Below, piece by piece: positions 8,903 to 18,780 of a stretch of DNA of 58,529 nucleotides. The translations under genes were made by a program, and so were the position numbers. Within the stretch, counting starts at the first letter, position 1; the number at the start of each line of letters is the position of its first letter. The stretch covers positions 1-58,529 of the forward strand of contig JAVEXZ010000013.1 in assembly GCA_034003765.1 (NCBI GenBank), written 5' to 3'. Below the pieces are notes generated by a model, which was not told where the DNA came from, made no database searches, and saw nothing but the letters and a program-made list of their open reading frames with translations. The stretch comes from JAAZGD01 sp034003765. Its GTDB lineage: Bacteria > Bacillota > Clostridia > Peptostreptococcales > Anaerovoracaceae.

Positions 8903-9988
8903 ATGGAAAGAGCTAAAAAAACTAGGAAAATTACCATCAAAAAACGGTATCTTATCCCGCTTATAATTGTTGTGGTTGCCATTGTTCTCGCTTTGGTTTT
9001 AAGCCAGTTCCCAGGCTTATTTGGTGTCCCCCAGGGCATCCAGGTTACTACAGGAAGTGTAGAGAAGATGGATGTTAGTTCGGAAATTTCAATTAAGGGA
9101 ACTGTAGAAGGAGAAAAATCTGCTAAGCTATCAGCAATGGGAGGCTACCAGATACTTGATTTGCTAGTTAAAGAGGGGGATCTTGTAAAAGAAAATCAAT
9201 TGCTGGCTAAATTGAAATTAGATTCTGGAAACATAAGCACAGGACAGAGCACTTTGGAAGCATCACGATTAGAGTATTCCGCAGCAAAAGAATTATATGC
9301 CCAAGGTGCTATATCTCGTGCAGATTACTTGAGGGCAAAGGGCGCTTATGAAACAGCACTTTCTTCATCAGCAAACACTCGTATTACAAGCCCTTTTTCT
9401 GGAACAGTAACAAGGGTAAATGGGGTAACAGGGGGATATACTGAAACAGGTCTTCCCCTAATAGTAGTGGAAGATTTATCCCATCTTAAGATGGAAGTTT
9501 TGATTAGCGAATATGATATAGGAAAGGTTAAATTGGACCAGAAGGTTATAATCAGCTCTGAAATTATTGGTAATCAGGAGCTTGAAGGAAGGGTAAGGAA
9601 AATTTCCCCTACAGGAGAAGCCAAGGATTTGACGGGTAAGGAAATGGTGGTACCAGTTACCATTTCAATACAAAAGGCGGATAGCAAGTTAATTTCTGGA
9701 GTAACGGCAAAAGCTCGTATTATCATAGAGGAAGCTAAAGGAGTCTTAACGGTTCCAATTGAGGCTGTTATAGAAGACCCTGAGAGCAGAGAAAATTTCA
9801 TCTATACTTTAGAAGAGAACATGCTGAAGAAGGTTAAAGTTGATTTAGGTGTTGAAGGAAATTTTAACGTTGAAATTAAGAAGGCTAAATTAGATATTGG
9901 AACCCTAGTTGTTCTAAGCCCTACCTTAGATATGGAAGATGGAACTATGGCTTATGATCCCAGACTTAGGTCGGAGGGCTCAAAATGA
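8903..9988 (+). CDS. Membrane fusion (HlyD/MacA-like) efflux adaptor
   Basis: A 361-residue adaptor anchored by one N-terminal helix (about residues 17-36) after a very basic leader. It then shows a split biotinyl-lipoyl-like domain (GEKSAKLSAMGGYQILDLLVKEGDLVKENQLLAKL and ITSPFSGTVTRVNGVTGGYTETGLPLIVVED), a short helical hairpin between them, and a beta-barrel/membrane-proximal part. Such proteins couple an ABC exporter to extracytoplasmic substrate. The helical hairpin is short, as expected when no outer-membrane TolC partner exists. It overlaps the ABC gene by 4 nt (ATGA), so the three genes form one operon. Confidence 0.9.
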   Translation: MERAKKTRKITIKKRYLIPLIIVVVAIVLALVLSQFPGLFGVPQGIQVTTGSVEKMDVSSEISIKGTVEGEKSAKLSAMGGYQILDLLVKEGDLVKENQLLAKLKLDSGNISTGQSTLEASRLEYSAAKELYAQGAISRADYLRAKGAYETALSSSANTRITSPFSGTVTRVNGVTGGYTETGLPLIVVEDLSHLKMEVLISEYDIGKVKLDQKVIISSEIIGNQELEGRVRKISPTGEAKDLTGKEMVVPVTISIQKADSKLISGVTAKARIIIEEAKGVLTVPIEAVIEDPESRENFIYTLEENMLKKVKVDLGVEGNFNVEIKKAKLDIGTLVVLSPTLDMEDGTMAYDPRLRSEGSK

Positions 9989-10731
9989 TTGAAGTTATAA
10001 AGATGGAAAACATTTCTAAAATTTATGCCAATGGACCTACAGAAGTAAGGGCCTTGGATAAAGTTTCACTTACCATAGGAAAAGGGGAGTTTGTAGCCAT
10101 CATGGGTGCTTCTGGGTCTGGGAAATCAACCTTGATGAACCTAATCGGTTGCTTGGATCGGGCTACAGAAGGTGAATATTTCCTGGAAGGTATTGATATA
10201 AAGGAAAAATCAGACGACGAGCTTTCTTATGTGAGAAATCAAAAAATAGGATTTGTCTTTCAATCCTTTAACTTGGTTGCTCGCACAAGTGCTATTAAAA
10301 ATGTAGAACTCCCAATGATATATGCCAAAAAAGGAAGGCAAGACCGTAATGATAGAGCAAGGCTTTTGCTGGAGAATGTTGGCTTAGCTGATCGTGGACA
10401 TCATGTTCCAAGTGAATTGTCTGGTGGCCAAAAGCAGCGGGTAGCCATAGCTAGAGCTTTGGCCAATAATCCTTCTATTATATTGGCTGACGAGCCTACT
10501 GGAAACCTGGATTCGAAATCTTCCATGGAAATAATGGAGATTTTCGAGAGACTGAATCGCCAAGAAGGAACTACTGTTATTGTGGTAACCCATGAACCTG
10601 ATATTGCAGCTTTTGCTAGCCGAGTTTTAACATTTCGAGACGGTAAGCTAATTCTTGACCACAAGCCCACATTGAAAAAAAGCAAATCCCTAGCATATAA
10701 GAAAAGAGGTGAGGCGGATGCTGTGGATTGA
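9985..10731 (+). CDS. ABC transporter ATP-binding protein, MacB/LolD type
   Basis: A 248-residue ATPase with Walker A GASGSGKST (41-49), the LSGGQ signature (about 144-148), Walker B IILADEP just after residue 160, and the H-loop VVVTHEP. The N-terminal pattern and the sequence around the signature are typical of the MacB/LolD/YknY class that drives FtsX-like permeases. It lies between adaptor and permease with overlaps on both sides. The substrate (antimicrobial peptide, antibiotic or lipid-like compound) cannot be told. Confidence 0.94.
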   Translation: MIEVIKMENISKIYANGPTEVRALDKVSLTIGKGEFVAIMGASGSGKSTLMNLIGCLDRATEGEYFLEGIDIKEKSDDELSYVRNQKIGFVFQSFNLVARTSAIKNVELPMIYAKKGRQDRNDRARLLLENVGLADRGHHVPSELSGGQKQRVAIARALANNPSIILADEPTGNLDSKSSMEIMEIFERLNRQEGTTVIVVTHEPDIAAFASRVLTFRDGKLILDHKPTLKKSKSLAYKKRGEADAVD

Positions 10732-11956
10732 GAATATTCATTTAGCCCTTGGAGCCATATGGGCCAACAAGCTTCGGTCACTTCTGACTATGCTGGGTAT
10801 AATAATAGGAATTAGTTCAGTTATTGCCATAACATCTATTGGCGCTTCAGCCAAGGGTGCAGTTAGTGATGAATTTGAAAGTTTTGGAAAAGCCTACATG
10901 TACTTGATGGTGGATTATAATATGTTGGCAGAACAGGGAAGTGATAGTGAGGCTGACGCTGAAGATCTTTTTTCCAAAGAAGATGTGGATGCCCTAAAGG
11001 AACGTTTTTCTGAAGACATACTTTATGCAGTACCCTTTGTTAATAGAAACTTAAGTGCTAGGGTTGGAAGGACAAAGGCTGAAATAAGTTGTACGGGAGT
11101 TGACGACAACTTCGAGTCTTACAATAAAACCATTAATGTGATATACGGTAGAATGATAAATGAATCAGACGTAAAAGGTGGAAGGGACCGAATTGTTATA
11201 GATAATAAATGTGCTCTAAAACTATTTGGAAGGGAAGATGCAGTAGGGGAGTTGGTTCCAGTTACCCTTGATAATGAGTCCCGTGACTTTGCGGTTGTTG
11301 GAGTTATAGCCCTTGAAGAAGGTTTGTCCTCTCAAATAACGGCAGCGATAGGGATAGATTCCTATACAGGCTATGTTCCTTATACCAGCCTATTATCAGG
11401 AAACGAAGTGGCTAGTTTTATAGAAATCTATGGAAACCCAGATAAAGATGTGAAAGCCCAAGGGGCTGCCTATGCTAAGTATATTGCCAGGGTTAAAGAC
11501 AAATCTGAAGACTTTTACATTCATGAATCAGCAGAAGGTCAGCAAAATGTAATTAACCAAGTTTTGGGAGTTTTGTCCATAGCAATAGGAGCCATTGCTG
11601 CCATATCTCTTTTGGTAGGTGGGATTGGTATTATGAATATAATGCTGGTATCAGTAACTGAAAGAACCCGAGAGATTGGAATCAGGAAGTCCCTAGGCGC
11701 AAGAACCCATGATATACTTTCCCAATTTTTGATAGAGGCTGTGATACTATCTGTAATAGGTGGAATTATTGGAACAATACTGGGGATTGGGATAGCCGCC
11801 CTTGGCATGTCTTTAGCAAATGTTGACGTAGTTATTCAGCCTTTAATTATCCTCTTGGCAGTGGTTTTCTCTGCTGGAGTTGGTCTTTTCTTTGGGCTTT
11901 TTCCTGCCAGAAGAGCAGCAAAGCTGGATCCAATTGAAGCTTTAAGGTATGAATAG
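10718..11956 (+). CDS. ABC transporter permease, FtsX/MacB family
   Basis: A 412-residue permease with the family layout: helix 1 near residues 17-37 after the LRSLLTMLGIIIGISSVIAI start block, an extracytoplasmic MacB-type domain to about residue 270, then three helices at the C terminus with the conserved TERTREIGIRKSLGA coupling-helix loop and the FPARRAAKLDPIEALRYE ending. I chose ATG 10718 because AGAGGTGAGG precedes it; the in-frame GTG at 10709 lies inside that site. It overlaps the ATPase gene by 14 nt. With its two partners it forms a YknXYZ-like tripartite exporter. Confidence 0.94.
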   Translation: MLWIENIHLALGAIWANKLRSLLTMLGIIIGISSVIAITSIGASAKGAVSDEFESFGKAYMYLMVDYNMLAEQGSDSEADAEDLFSKEDVDALKERFSEDILYAVPFVNRNLSARVGRTKAEISCTGVDDNFESYNKTINVIYGRMINESDVKGGRDRIVIDNKCALKLFGREDAVGELVPVTLDNESRDFAVVGVIALEEGLSSQITAAIGIDSYTGYVPYTSLLSGNEVASFIEIYGNPDKDVKAQGAAYAKYIARVKDKSEDFYIHESAEGQQNVINQVLGVLSIAIGAIAAISLLVGGIGIMNIMLVSVTERTREIGIRKSLGARTHDILSQFLIEAVILSVIGGIIGTILGIGIAALGMSLANVDVVIQPLIILLAVVFSAGVGLFFGLFPARRAAKLDPIEALRYE

Positions 11957-11982
11957 AAAGACCAAGAAGACTATATGAAAAA

Positions 11983-12010
11983 GCCCCGGTCAATTGACTG
12001 GGGCCTTTGT
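11983..12010. terminator. Bidirectional terminator after the export operon
   Basis: GCCCCGGTCAATTGACTGGGGC forms a near-perfect hairpin with A-rich sequence on the left and T-rich on the right. Written in parts: GCCCCGGTCA / TTGACTGGGGC. Confidence 0.85.
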
Positions 12011-12202
12011 TGTTCATCTACTGCTCCGTATTATTTTTCGGATGCTCATCTATTATTCCAGATTGTTTTTAGGATGTTCATCTACTGCTCCGTATTATTT
12101 TTCGGATGCTCATCCATTATTCCGGATTGTTTTTAGGATGTCCATCTACTGCTCCGGATTATTTTTCGGATGTTCATATATTATTCCGGATTCACTTTAG
12201 GA
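12011..12202. repeat. Tandem repeat, three 64-nt units, each two 32-nt half units
   Basis: The 64-nt unit starts at 12011, 12075 and 12139 with constant period. Within a unit two related 32-mers alternate, one with ACTGCTCCGTATTATTTTTC and one with ATTATTCCAGATTGTTTTTA, so there are six 32-nt copies in all. One frame stays open through it, but that reading only mirrors the repeat and is not a gene. It fills the junction between the convergent permease and citrate synthase genes. Confidence 0.9.
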
Positions 12203-12219
12203 CAATAAATAAAGCTGAC

Positions 12220-13656
12220 TTATTTCCTTTTGTCCATTTGAACATAAGTTAGATGAGGTTGAATGCAGTCGTAAGCAGGCCTCATTAGCTTGCCAGCTCC
12301 AATAATTTCTTCTAGCCTATGGGCGCACCAGCCAGTGATTCTTGCAGTTGCAAAAAGTGGTGTAGCAATATCCATTGGAATATCTAGGGCGCTGTAAACA
12401 AAACCAGAGTAGAGGTCAACATTGGCGGGCATTGGAACATCTTTTCCAGTCTTTTCCATATAGAGCTTACTACCAATTTTTTCTATGAATTCATAAAGGG
12501 CAAAATCATCTTCAACTCCCTTGGATTCAGCTAGCTTTTTGGCCATTTTTTTAAGCATTATAGCTCTAGGATCCGACAGGGTATAAATAGCGTGACCTAG
12601 TCCGTATATCAATCCACTTCCATCATTGGCCTCTTTGTTTAATACCTTGCGGAGGTATGCTTCTACTTCTGAACGCTTAGTTATATCAGCGACATTAGCT
12701 TTTAAGTCTTGGATCATATTAATAACTGAGATATTTGCACCACCATGACGTGGCCCCTTTAGTGAACCTACCGCAGCTGATATGGCTGAATAAGTATCAG
12801 TAGCAGTTGAGGTAACAATATGGGTTGTAAATGTGGAGTTGTTACCGCCCCCGTGCTCTGCGTGAAGAATAAGAGAAAGATCAAGTAATCTGGCCTCTAT
12901 CTTTGTATATTCACCATTTGCCCTTAGCATTCTCAAGAAGTTCTCAGCAGTGCTTAGTTCGGGAATAGGGTAATGTAAATGAAGGCTTTCTCCATTATAA
13001 AAGTTTCTTTTAGCCTGATATCCATAAGCTATTAATGTTGGGAAATGTCCTATAAGGCTAATAGATTGACGCAATACGTTCTTAACAGAAATATCGTCAG
13101 GGTTGTTATCGTATGAATACATAGCTAATACACTACGAGCTAACTTATTCATTACACTTGAAGAAGGCGCTGTCATAATCATGTCTCTAGCAAAATTTGC
13201 AGGCAACTCCCTCCTGTTACTAAGAATTTCCACAAACTCATCAAGCTGTTTTTTTGTTGGCAATTCTCCGAACAAGAGAAGATAGGTGGTTTCCTCAAAG
13301 CCAAAGCGATCCTCTTTGATACAGTTGTTAACTAGATCTTCCACGTTGTAGCCTCGGTAATATAACCTACCTGGCACTTGGATTTTATTTCCTTCGGAAT
13401 CCTTTTCGTAGCCTATAACTTCTCCAACTTGTGTTAGGCCTACCACAACTCCAGTTCCGTTGGAATTTCTAAGACCTCTTTTTACGTCCCTTTCTATATA
13501 AACTTCTTCAGGAATTTTATCAGTATCTATTAGCTTTTGAGACATCCTTTCCAAAAAAGCTTCCCCGTTAGTTAAAGGCATTTCGCCTGGTTCTCTCGGA
13601 TTTTTTTCTGCGATACTTCTTGCAGTATCAATTATTCTTTTCTTCAGTGTCACCAT
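12220..13656 (-). CDS. gltA: Citrate synthase
   Basis: Condenses acetyl-CoA with oxaloacetate to citrate, here likely for glutamate synthesis via a partial Krebs cycle. The 478-residue protein has the si-type family marks: the catalytic histidines in ILHAEHGGGNNSTF and GLGHAIY, the GSLKGPRHGGAN loop, and the C-terminal catalytic aspartate within NVDLYSGFVY. The N terminus carries an extra region of some 50-60 residues compared with short archaeal forms, as is common in clostridia. GGAGG lies before ATG 13656. 2-Methylcitrate synthase activity cannot be excluded by sequence. Confidence 0.93.
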   Translation of the reverse strand: MVTLKKRIIDTARSIAEKNPREPGEMPLTNGEAFLERMSQKLIDTDKIPEEVYIERDVKRGLRNSNGTGVVVGLTQVGEVIGYEKDSEGNKIQVPGRLYYRGYNVEDLVNNCIKEDRFGFEETTYLLLFGELPTKKQLDEFVEILSNRRELPANFARDMIMTAPSSSVMNKLARSVLAMYSYDNNPDDISVKNVLRQSISLIGHFPTLIAYGYQAKRNFYNGESLHLHYPIPELSTAENFLRMLRANGEYTKIEARLLDLSLILHAEHGGGNNSTFTTHIVTSTATDTYSAISAAVGSLKGPRHGGANISVINMIQDLKANVADITKRSEVEAYLRKVLNKEANDGSGLIYGLGHAIYTLSDPRAIMLKKMAKKLAESKGVEDDFALYEFIEKIGSKLYMEKTGKDVPMPANVDLYSGFVYSALDIPMDIATPLFATARITGWCAHRLEEIIGAGKLMRPAYDCIQPHLTYVQMDKRK

Positions 13657-13715
13657 CTGTAAACCTCCATCTCTTCTCTGATTTTCTCGTTTTTTCTACT
13701 TTACTGTAATGAAGA

Positions 13716-13744
13716 ATTATAACATATATAAAAAAATGGTACAA
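13716..13744 (-). promoter_or_regulatory. Promoter of the citrate synthase gene
   Basis: Minus strand TTGTAC (13744-13739), 17 nt, TATAAT (13721-13716). Confidence 0.75.
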
Positions 13745-13830
13745 GGTTGTTCATCATATGTATACAAGCAAATTTGCTAGAGCTTTCCTTGACTCTGGTG
13801 ATTGGCGTTTTTTACGTGGAATAATCATAA

Positions 13831-13887
13831 AAATCCCCCCTGACTTTTTACTTATTTGTGGTATAGAAGGGGGATTTCTGCTATAAT
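13831..13887 (+). promoter_or_regulatory. Inverted repeat and -10 box upstream of uvrB
   Basis: AAATCCCCC (13831-13839) pairs with GGGGGATTT (13869-13877) across 29 nt, and TATAAT follows at 13882-13887. No good -35 box and no GAAC-N4-GTTC type LexA site is visible, which is unusual before uvrB. The repeat may be an operator. Confidence 0.4.
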
Positions 13888-13924
13888 TTGTTATAGATTA
13901 TGAAAAGAAAACGAGTTACATGTA

Positions 13925-15913
13925 GTGAAAAAACAAATACAGAAATTTAAAATTGTATCAGATTACACCATGACGGGGGATCAGCCAAAGGCCGTAGAAA
14001 CCCTAGCAAGGGGTATTTTTGGTGGGCAAAAATACCAGACATTAATGGGTGTAACAGGGTCTGGCAAAACCTTTACTATGGCCAACTTGATAGAAAGAGT
14101 TCAGAAGCCAACCCTTGTAATATCTCACAACAAAACCTTGGCGGCACAACTTCATGGAGAGTTCAAAGAATTTTTTCCAAATAATGCAGTGGAGTACTTT
14201 GTAAGTTACTATGACTATTACCAGCCAGAAGCCTATGTTCCTTCTACAGACACATATATAGAAAAAGACTCCGATATAAACGAAGAGATAGAAAAACTTC
14301 GTCACTCAGCTACTGCAGCCCTTACTGAAAGAAACGACGTAATTGTTGTAGCATCTGTTTCATGTATCTATGGAACGGGTAACCCAGTGGATTATGAGAA
14401 TCAAGGACTTTCCTTGAGGCCTGGCAAAGAAATGACCAGGCAAGATATCTTAAGAAAGTTAGTTGATATCCAATATACAAGAAATGAAATGGGCTTTGTC
14501 CGTGGGACATTCCGTGCCCGGGGGGATAATGTTGATATATATCCAGCAGGTTCTGAAAGTGCAGTTCGGATTGAACTTTTTGGGGATGAGGTAGAGGCCA
14601 TTCGAGAAATCAATCCCACCACAGGGGAGATTCTCAACTCTCGGGATCATATTGCGATATTTCCAGCAAGTCACTATGTTACTACAAAAGGCAATATGGA
14701 GAAGGCTCTAGTAGGAATTGAGGAAGAACTTGAGGAAAGAGTAAAATGGTTTACATCTCAAGGGAAATTGCTAGAAGCCCAAAGAATTGAACAGAGAACC
14801 CGATACGACTTGGAAATGCTTCGAGAAATCGGCATGTGCAAGGGGATTGAGAATTACGCAAGGTATCTCAGTGACTTAAGAGTAGGAGAAAAGCCTTATA
14901 CACTACTTGATTATTTCCCAGATGATTTTCTTATCATAATCGATGAATCACATGTTATGTTGCCACAACTAAGAGCTATGTATGCTGGCAACCTTTCTCG
15001 AAAAAACACCCTGGTGGACTTTGGATTCAGGCTGCCTTCCGCCCTAGATAATAGACCCCTTCAATTTACAGAGTTTGAAGAGTCAGTTAACCAAATCCTT
15101 TACGTTAGCGCTACCCCTTCAGATTACGAGAAGGAAAAGGCGGGAGGAATTACAGCAGAACAGCTTATAAGGCCTACGGGTCTTATTGACCCTCCTGTAG
15201 AGATTCGTAAAAGTCAAGACCAAATAGATGACCTAATTGGAGAGATTCATAAAACCACTGCTAGGGAAGAACGAACATTTGTTACCACCCTTACTAAAAA
15301 AATGGCTGAAAGTCTAACGGACTACCTCAAGAATACAGGTATTAAAGTAAGATACCTACATTCCGAGGTTCTTACCTTGGAGCGAATAGAAATCTTAAGA
15401 GACCTTAGGTTGGGAGTCTTTGATGTCTTAGTTGGGATTAATCTTTTGAGAGAAGGCCTAGATATCCCTGAAGTTTCCTTGGTAGCCATACTTGATGCAG
15501 ACAGAGAGGGTTTTTTAAGAACAGAAACCTCACTGGTGCAGACTATAGGAAGGGCCGCCCGAAATGTTAACGGCCGTGTAATTTTATATGCTGACAAGAT
15601 GAGTAATGCCATGGCAAAAGCCATCAAAGAAACAGATAGAAGAAGGGCCATACAAGAGGAATACAATAGGGCTAACAATATAAGTCCCGAGACTATAAAG
15701 AAGGCTGTGAGGGACATTATAGAAATGACCCACAAAGAAGAGGCCACAATGGAGTTTTACCAAGACAGAAGGCCTTCTGAATTAACAAAGAGTGAACTTG
15801 TAGATTATATAAAACGGTTAGAAAAAGACATGAAACAAGCAGCGGCTAACTTACAGTTTGAAAAGGCGGCAATGCTGAGAGATATTATTTTCGAATATAA
15901 GGCGAAAGGCTAA
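13925..15913 (+). CDS. uvrB: Excinuclease ABC subunit B
   Basis: The damage-verifying helicase-like subunit of nucleotide excision repair. The 662-residue protein shows Walker A GVTGSGKT (42-49), the DNA-clamping hairpin region YYDYYQPEAYVP, the DESH box (IIDESHVMLPQL), helicase motif VI QTIGRAARN, and a C-terminal UVR domain that binds UvrC/UvrA. The start is GTG at 13925. uvrA follows after 14 nt, so the two are co-transcribed; uvrC is not in the window. Confidence 0.97.
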   Translation: MKKQIQKFKIVSDYTMTGDQPKAVETLARGIFGGQKYQTLMGVTGSGKTFTMANLIERVQKPTLVISHNKTLAAQLHGEFKEFFPNNAVEYFVSYYDYYQPEAYVPSTDTYIEKDSDINEEIEKLRHSATAALTERNDVIVVASVSCIYGTGNPVDYENQGLSLRPGKEMTRQDILRKLVDIQYTRNEMGFVRGTFRARGDNVDIYPAGSESAVRIELFGDEVEAIREINPTTGEILNSRDHIAIFPASHYVTTKGNMEKALVGIEEELEERVKWFTSQGKLLEAQRIEQRTRYDLEMLREIGMCKGIENYARYLSDLRVGEKPYTLLDYFPDDFLIIIDESHVMLPQLRAMYAGNLSRKNTLVDFGFRLPSALDNRPLQFTEFEESVNQILYVSATPSDYEKEKAGGITAEQLIRPTGLIDPPVEIRKSQDQIDDLIGEIHKTTAREERTFVTTLTKKMAESLTDYLKNTGIKVRYLHSEVLTLERIEILRDLRLGVFDVLVGINLLREGLDIPEVSLVAILDADREGFLRTETSLVQTIGRAARNVNGRVILYADKMSNAMAKAIKETDRRRAIQEEYNRANNISPETIKKAVRDIIEMTHKEEATMEFYQDRRPSELTKSELVDYIKRLEKDMKQAAANLQFEKAAMLRDIIFEYKAKG

Positions 15914-15927
15914 CGGATAAAAAACAT

Positions 15928-18777
15928 ATGACTAAAGAACTAGTAATAAAGGGTGCAAATGAGCATAACCTAAGACATTTAAATGTACGAATACCAAGGG
16001 ATCAAATGGTAGTAATAACTGGACTTTCAGGTTCGGGAAAGTCTAGCCTAGCTTTTGATACAATTTATGCGGAGGGACAAAGGCGGTATATGGAGAGCCT
16101 CTCTTCCTATGCCCGTCAATTCATGGGGCAAATGGAAAAGCCAGACGTTGAATCCATAGAAGGCCTGTCACCAACCATTGCAATAGATCAAAAAACCACC
16201 AGCAAAAACCCCAGATCTACTGTAGGGACAATTACAGAAATCCACGACTACTTGAGGTTACTTTATGCGCGAATTGGGATACCCCATTGCCCTGTTTGTG
16301 GCATAGAAATCAGCAGCCAAAGTGTGGACCAGATTGTTGACCATATCAAAGAATATCCTGAGGCAACGAAGATTCAAATATTAGCCCCTGTCATAAGGCA
16401 AAAAAAGGGAGAACACGAAAAAATACTTGAAAGAATCGGCAGAGAAGGATTTACAAGAGTTCGTATTGATGGTGAAATTCGATCTTTGCAAGATGATGAA
16501 ATTAACCTAGAAAAAAACTTCAAACATACTATTGAGATAGTGGTAGACAGAGTTCAAATCAAAGAGGGAATTGATGGCCGCCTAGCTGAGGCAGTAGAAC
16601 TTGCCATTAACCATGGGGAAGGCCTTGTGGGAATAGTAACTGGAGATGGTGAGGAGCGACTATTCTCCACTAAATTTGCCTGTCCTGAGCACGGAGTGAC
16701 CCTAGAGGAACTTGAACCTCGAATGTTTTCCTTTAATACCCCCTTCGGAGCATGCCCAGCTTGTGATGGCCTTGGCTTTACTCAGAACATAGACCCTGAT
16801 CTAATTATTCCAGACCAGGATAAAACTGTGGTTGGCGGAGCCTTGGCAAATGTCTTTGCCTCTATGGAAATAACAGGTTTTTATCGCCAGATGATCGACG
16901 CCTTGGCGGTAGATAACAATGTTGATATTAAAAACATCTCCTACAGGGACCTTCCAGAAAAATTCAAAAAGGAACTTCTCTATGGTACGGGAACTAGACA
17001 CCTAAAGTATTTTTATGAAAGTAGAAATAATGGATCACAATCATATAGAAACCATCCCTTTGAGGGAATAATAAATAACCTTGAAAGAAGGTATAGGGAA
17101 ACCAACTCTGACTGGATCAAAGAAAAAATGGAAGCTTATATGGGTAAGTCTCTTTGTAGCGAGTGTGGTGGCAAAAGGCTAAAGGCAGAAGTATTGGCGG
17201 TTACAGTGGGCCAGCTAAACATTGCTGAGCTTTCCGACATGGCAGTTAAGCCCTTAAAGAAATTCATGGAGGACTTGGCACTGTCTGACCATGATGAAAG
17301 AATTGCCAAATCCATTCTCAAAGAAATTGATGGCCGCCTAAAATTCTTGGTAGATGTAGGACTTGATTACTTGACCTTGTCTCGTTCTGCGGGGACCTTG
17401 TCTGGTGGAGAATCTCAGCGAATTCGTTTGGCCACCCAAATAGGGTCAAGCCTGGTAGGGGTTTTATATATCTTGGATGAGCCAAGTATCGGCCTTCATC
17501 AAAAGGATAATGCAAGGCTCTTAGCAACCCTTAGGCATCTTACGGATATTGGTAATACTCTTCTTGTGGTTGAGCATGATGAAGAGACCATGTATGCTGC
17601 GGACCATATTATAGACGTTGGTCCTGGGGCTGGGGTCCTTGGTGGTTCCTTGGTAGCCCAAGGGTCCATAGATGACATAAAAGCTTGTGAAAAATCTATA
17701 ACTGGCCAGTACTTAAGGGGGGATAAATTCATACCCATCCCCCAAACAAGGCGCAAAGGGAATGGAGACTTTCTCAGGATAATGGGGGCCTCTGAAAATA
17801 ACCTTAAGAACATAGATGTAGATTTTCCCCTAGGTAAGTTTATTTGTGTTACTGGAGTTTCTGGTTCTGGCAAGAGTAGCTTGATAAATGAAATTCTTTT
17901 TAAGGGAGTGGCTGCAAAACTCTATCATTCCAAAGATAAGCCAGGGAAGCATTCTGAAATTCAAGGGATTGAATATATTGACAAGGTAATAGACATAAAC
18001 CAATCCCCCATAGGGAGGACACCACGTTCTAACCCTGCAACATACACAGGGGTCTTTACTCCCATACGTGATCTCTTTGCTAGCTTACCAGAAGCCAAGA
18101 TGAGAGGCTATGAAAAAGGGCGATTCAGCTTTAATGTAAAGGGAGGCCGATGCGAGGCCTGCTCAGGAGACGGAATAATTAAAATAGAAATGCATTTTCT
18201 CCCTGATATTTACGTTCCTTGCGAAGTATGTCACGGAAAAAGGTATAACCGAGAGACCTTGGAGGTAAAGTTTAAGGGTAAGAATATTTTTGATGTACTG
18301 GACATGACAGTGGCTCAGGCCCTAAAGTTCTTCGAAAACCAACCCCTTATATATAGGAAGCTAAAAACCCTAAAGCAAGTAGGCCTGGGATATATTAGGC
18401 TAGGGCAACCTTCTACCCAGCTTTCAGGAGGAGAGGCACAAAGGATTAAGCTGGCGGAACAGCTAAGCAAAAGAAGCACAGGAAAGACCTTGTATATCTT
18501 AGACGAACCAACCACTGGATTGCATTTTGACGATGTGGCAAAGCTCCTAAAAGTCTTGGATGAGTTATCGGATTCGGGCAACACTGTTGTCGTTATCGAG
18601 CATAACCTAGATGTTATAAAGCGTGCAGACTATGTTATAGATATAGGACCAGAAGGAGGAGACCGAGGGGGCAAGGTTGTAGCTACTGGGACTCCTGAAG
18701 AACTGGTAAAAAAAGAAAAGAAATCCTACACAGGACAGTGGCTAAAGAAGACCTTAAACACGGATGGGAGAGGATAA
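15928..18777 (+). CDS. uvrA: Excinuclease ABC subunit A
   Basis: The damage-sensing ATPase of nucleotide excision repair, 949 residues. Two ABC modules are seen: Walker A GLSGSGKS (32-39) and GVSGSGKS in the second half, with signatures LSGGESQRIRLATQ and LSGGEAQRIKLAEQ. Zinc modules are present (HCPVCG near the start of the insert, ACPACDGLG, CSECGGKRLK, CEACSGDG with CEVCHGKRYN). One zinc pair reads CPEH rather than CPxC, a change seen in some Firmicutes that still allows metal binding. Its Shine-Dalgarno site is weak, which fits coupling to uvrB. Confidence 0.97.
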   Translation: MTKELVIKGANEHNLRHLNVRIPRDQMVVITGLSGSGKSSLAFDTIYAEGQRRYMESLSSYARQFMGQMEKPDVESIEGLSPTIAIDQKTTSKNPRSTVGTITEIHDYLRLLYARIGIPHCPVCGIEISSQSVDQIVDHIKEYPEATKIQILAPVIRQKKGEHEKILERIGREGFTRVRIDGEIRSLQDDEINLEKNFKHTIEIVVDRVQIKEGIDGRLAEAVELAINHGEGLVGIVTGDGEERLFSTKFACPEHGVTLEELEPRMFSFNTPFGACPACDGLGFTQNIDPDLIIPDQDKTVVGGALANVFASMEITGFYRQMIDALAVDNNVDIKNISYRDLPEKFKKELLYGTGTRHLKYFYESRNNGSQSYRNHPFEGIINNLERRYRETNSDWIKEKMEAYMGKSLCSECGGKRLKAEVLAVTVGQLNIAELSDMAVKPLKKFMEDLALSDHDERIAKSILKEIDGRLKFLVDVGLDYLTLSRSAGTLSGGESQRIRLATQIGSSLVGVLYILDEPSIGLHQKDNARLLATLRHLTDIGNTLLVVEHDEETMYAADHIIDVGPGAGVLGGSLVAQGSIDDIKACEKSITGQYLRGDKFIPIPQTRRKGNGDFLRIMGASENNLKNIDVDFPLGKFICVTGVSGSGKSSLINEILFKGVAAKLYHSKDKPGKHSEIQGIEYIDKVIDINQSPIGRTPRSNPATYTGVFTPIRDLFASLPEAKMRGYEKGRFSFNVKGGRCEACSGDGIIKIEMHFLPDIYVPCEVCHGKRYNRETLEVKFKGKNIFDVLDMTVAQALKFFENQPLIYRKLKTLKQVGLGYIRLGQPSTQLSGGEAQRIKLAEQLSKRSTGKTLYILDEPTTGLHFDDVAKLLKVLDELSDSGNTVVVIEHNLDVIKRADYVIDIGPEGGDRGGKVVATGTPEELVKKEKKSYTGQWLKKTLNTDGRG

Positions 18778-18780
18778 TTA

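Noticed and set aside
11994..12200. 68-residue frame within the repeat after the export operon
   Set aside because: It only translates the 64-nt repeat, has no ribosome site and starts inside a terminator.
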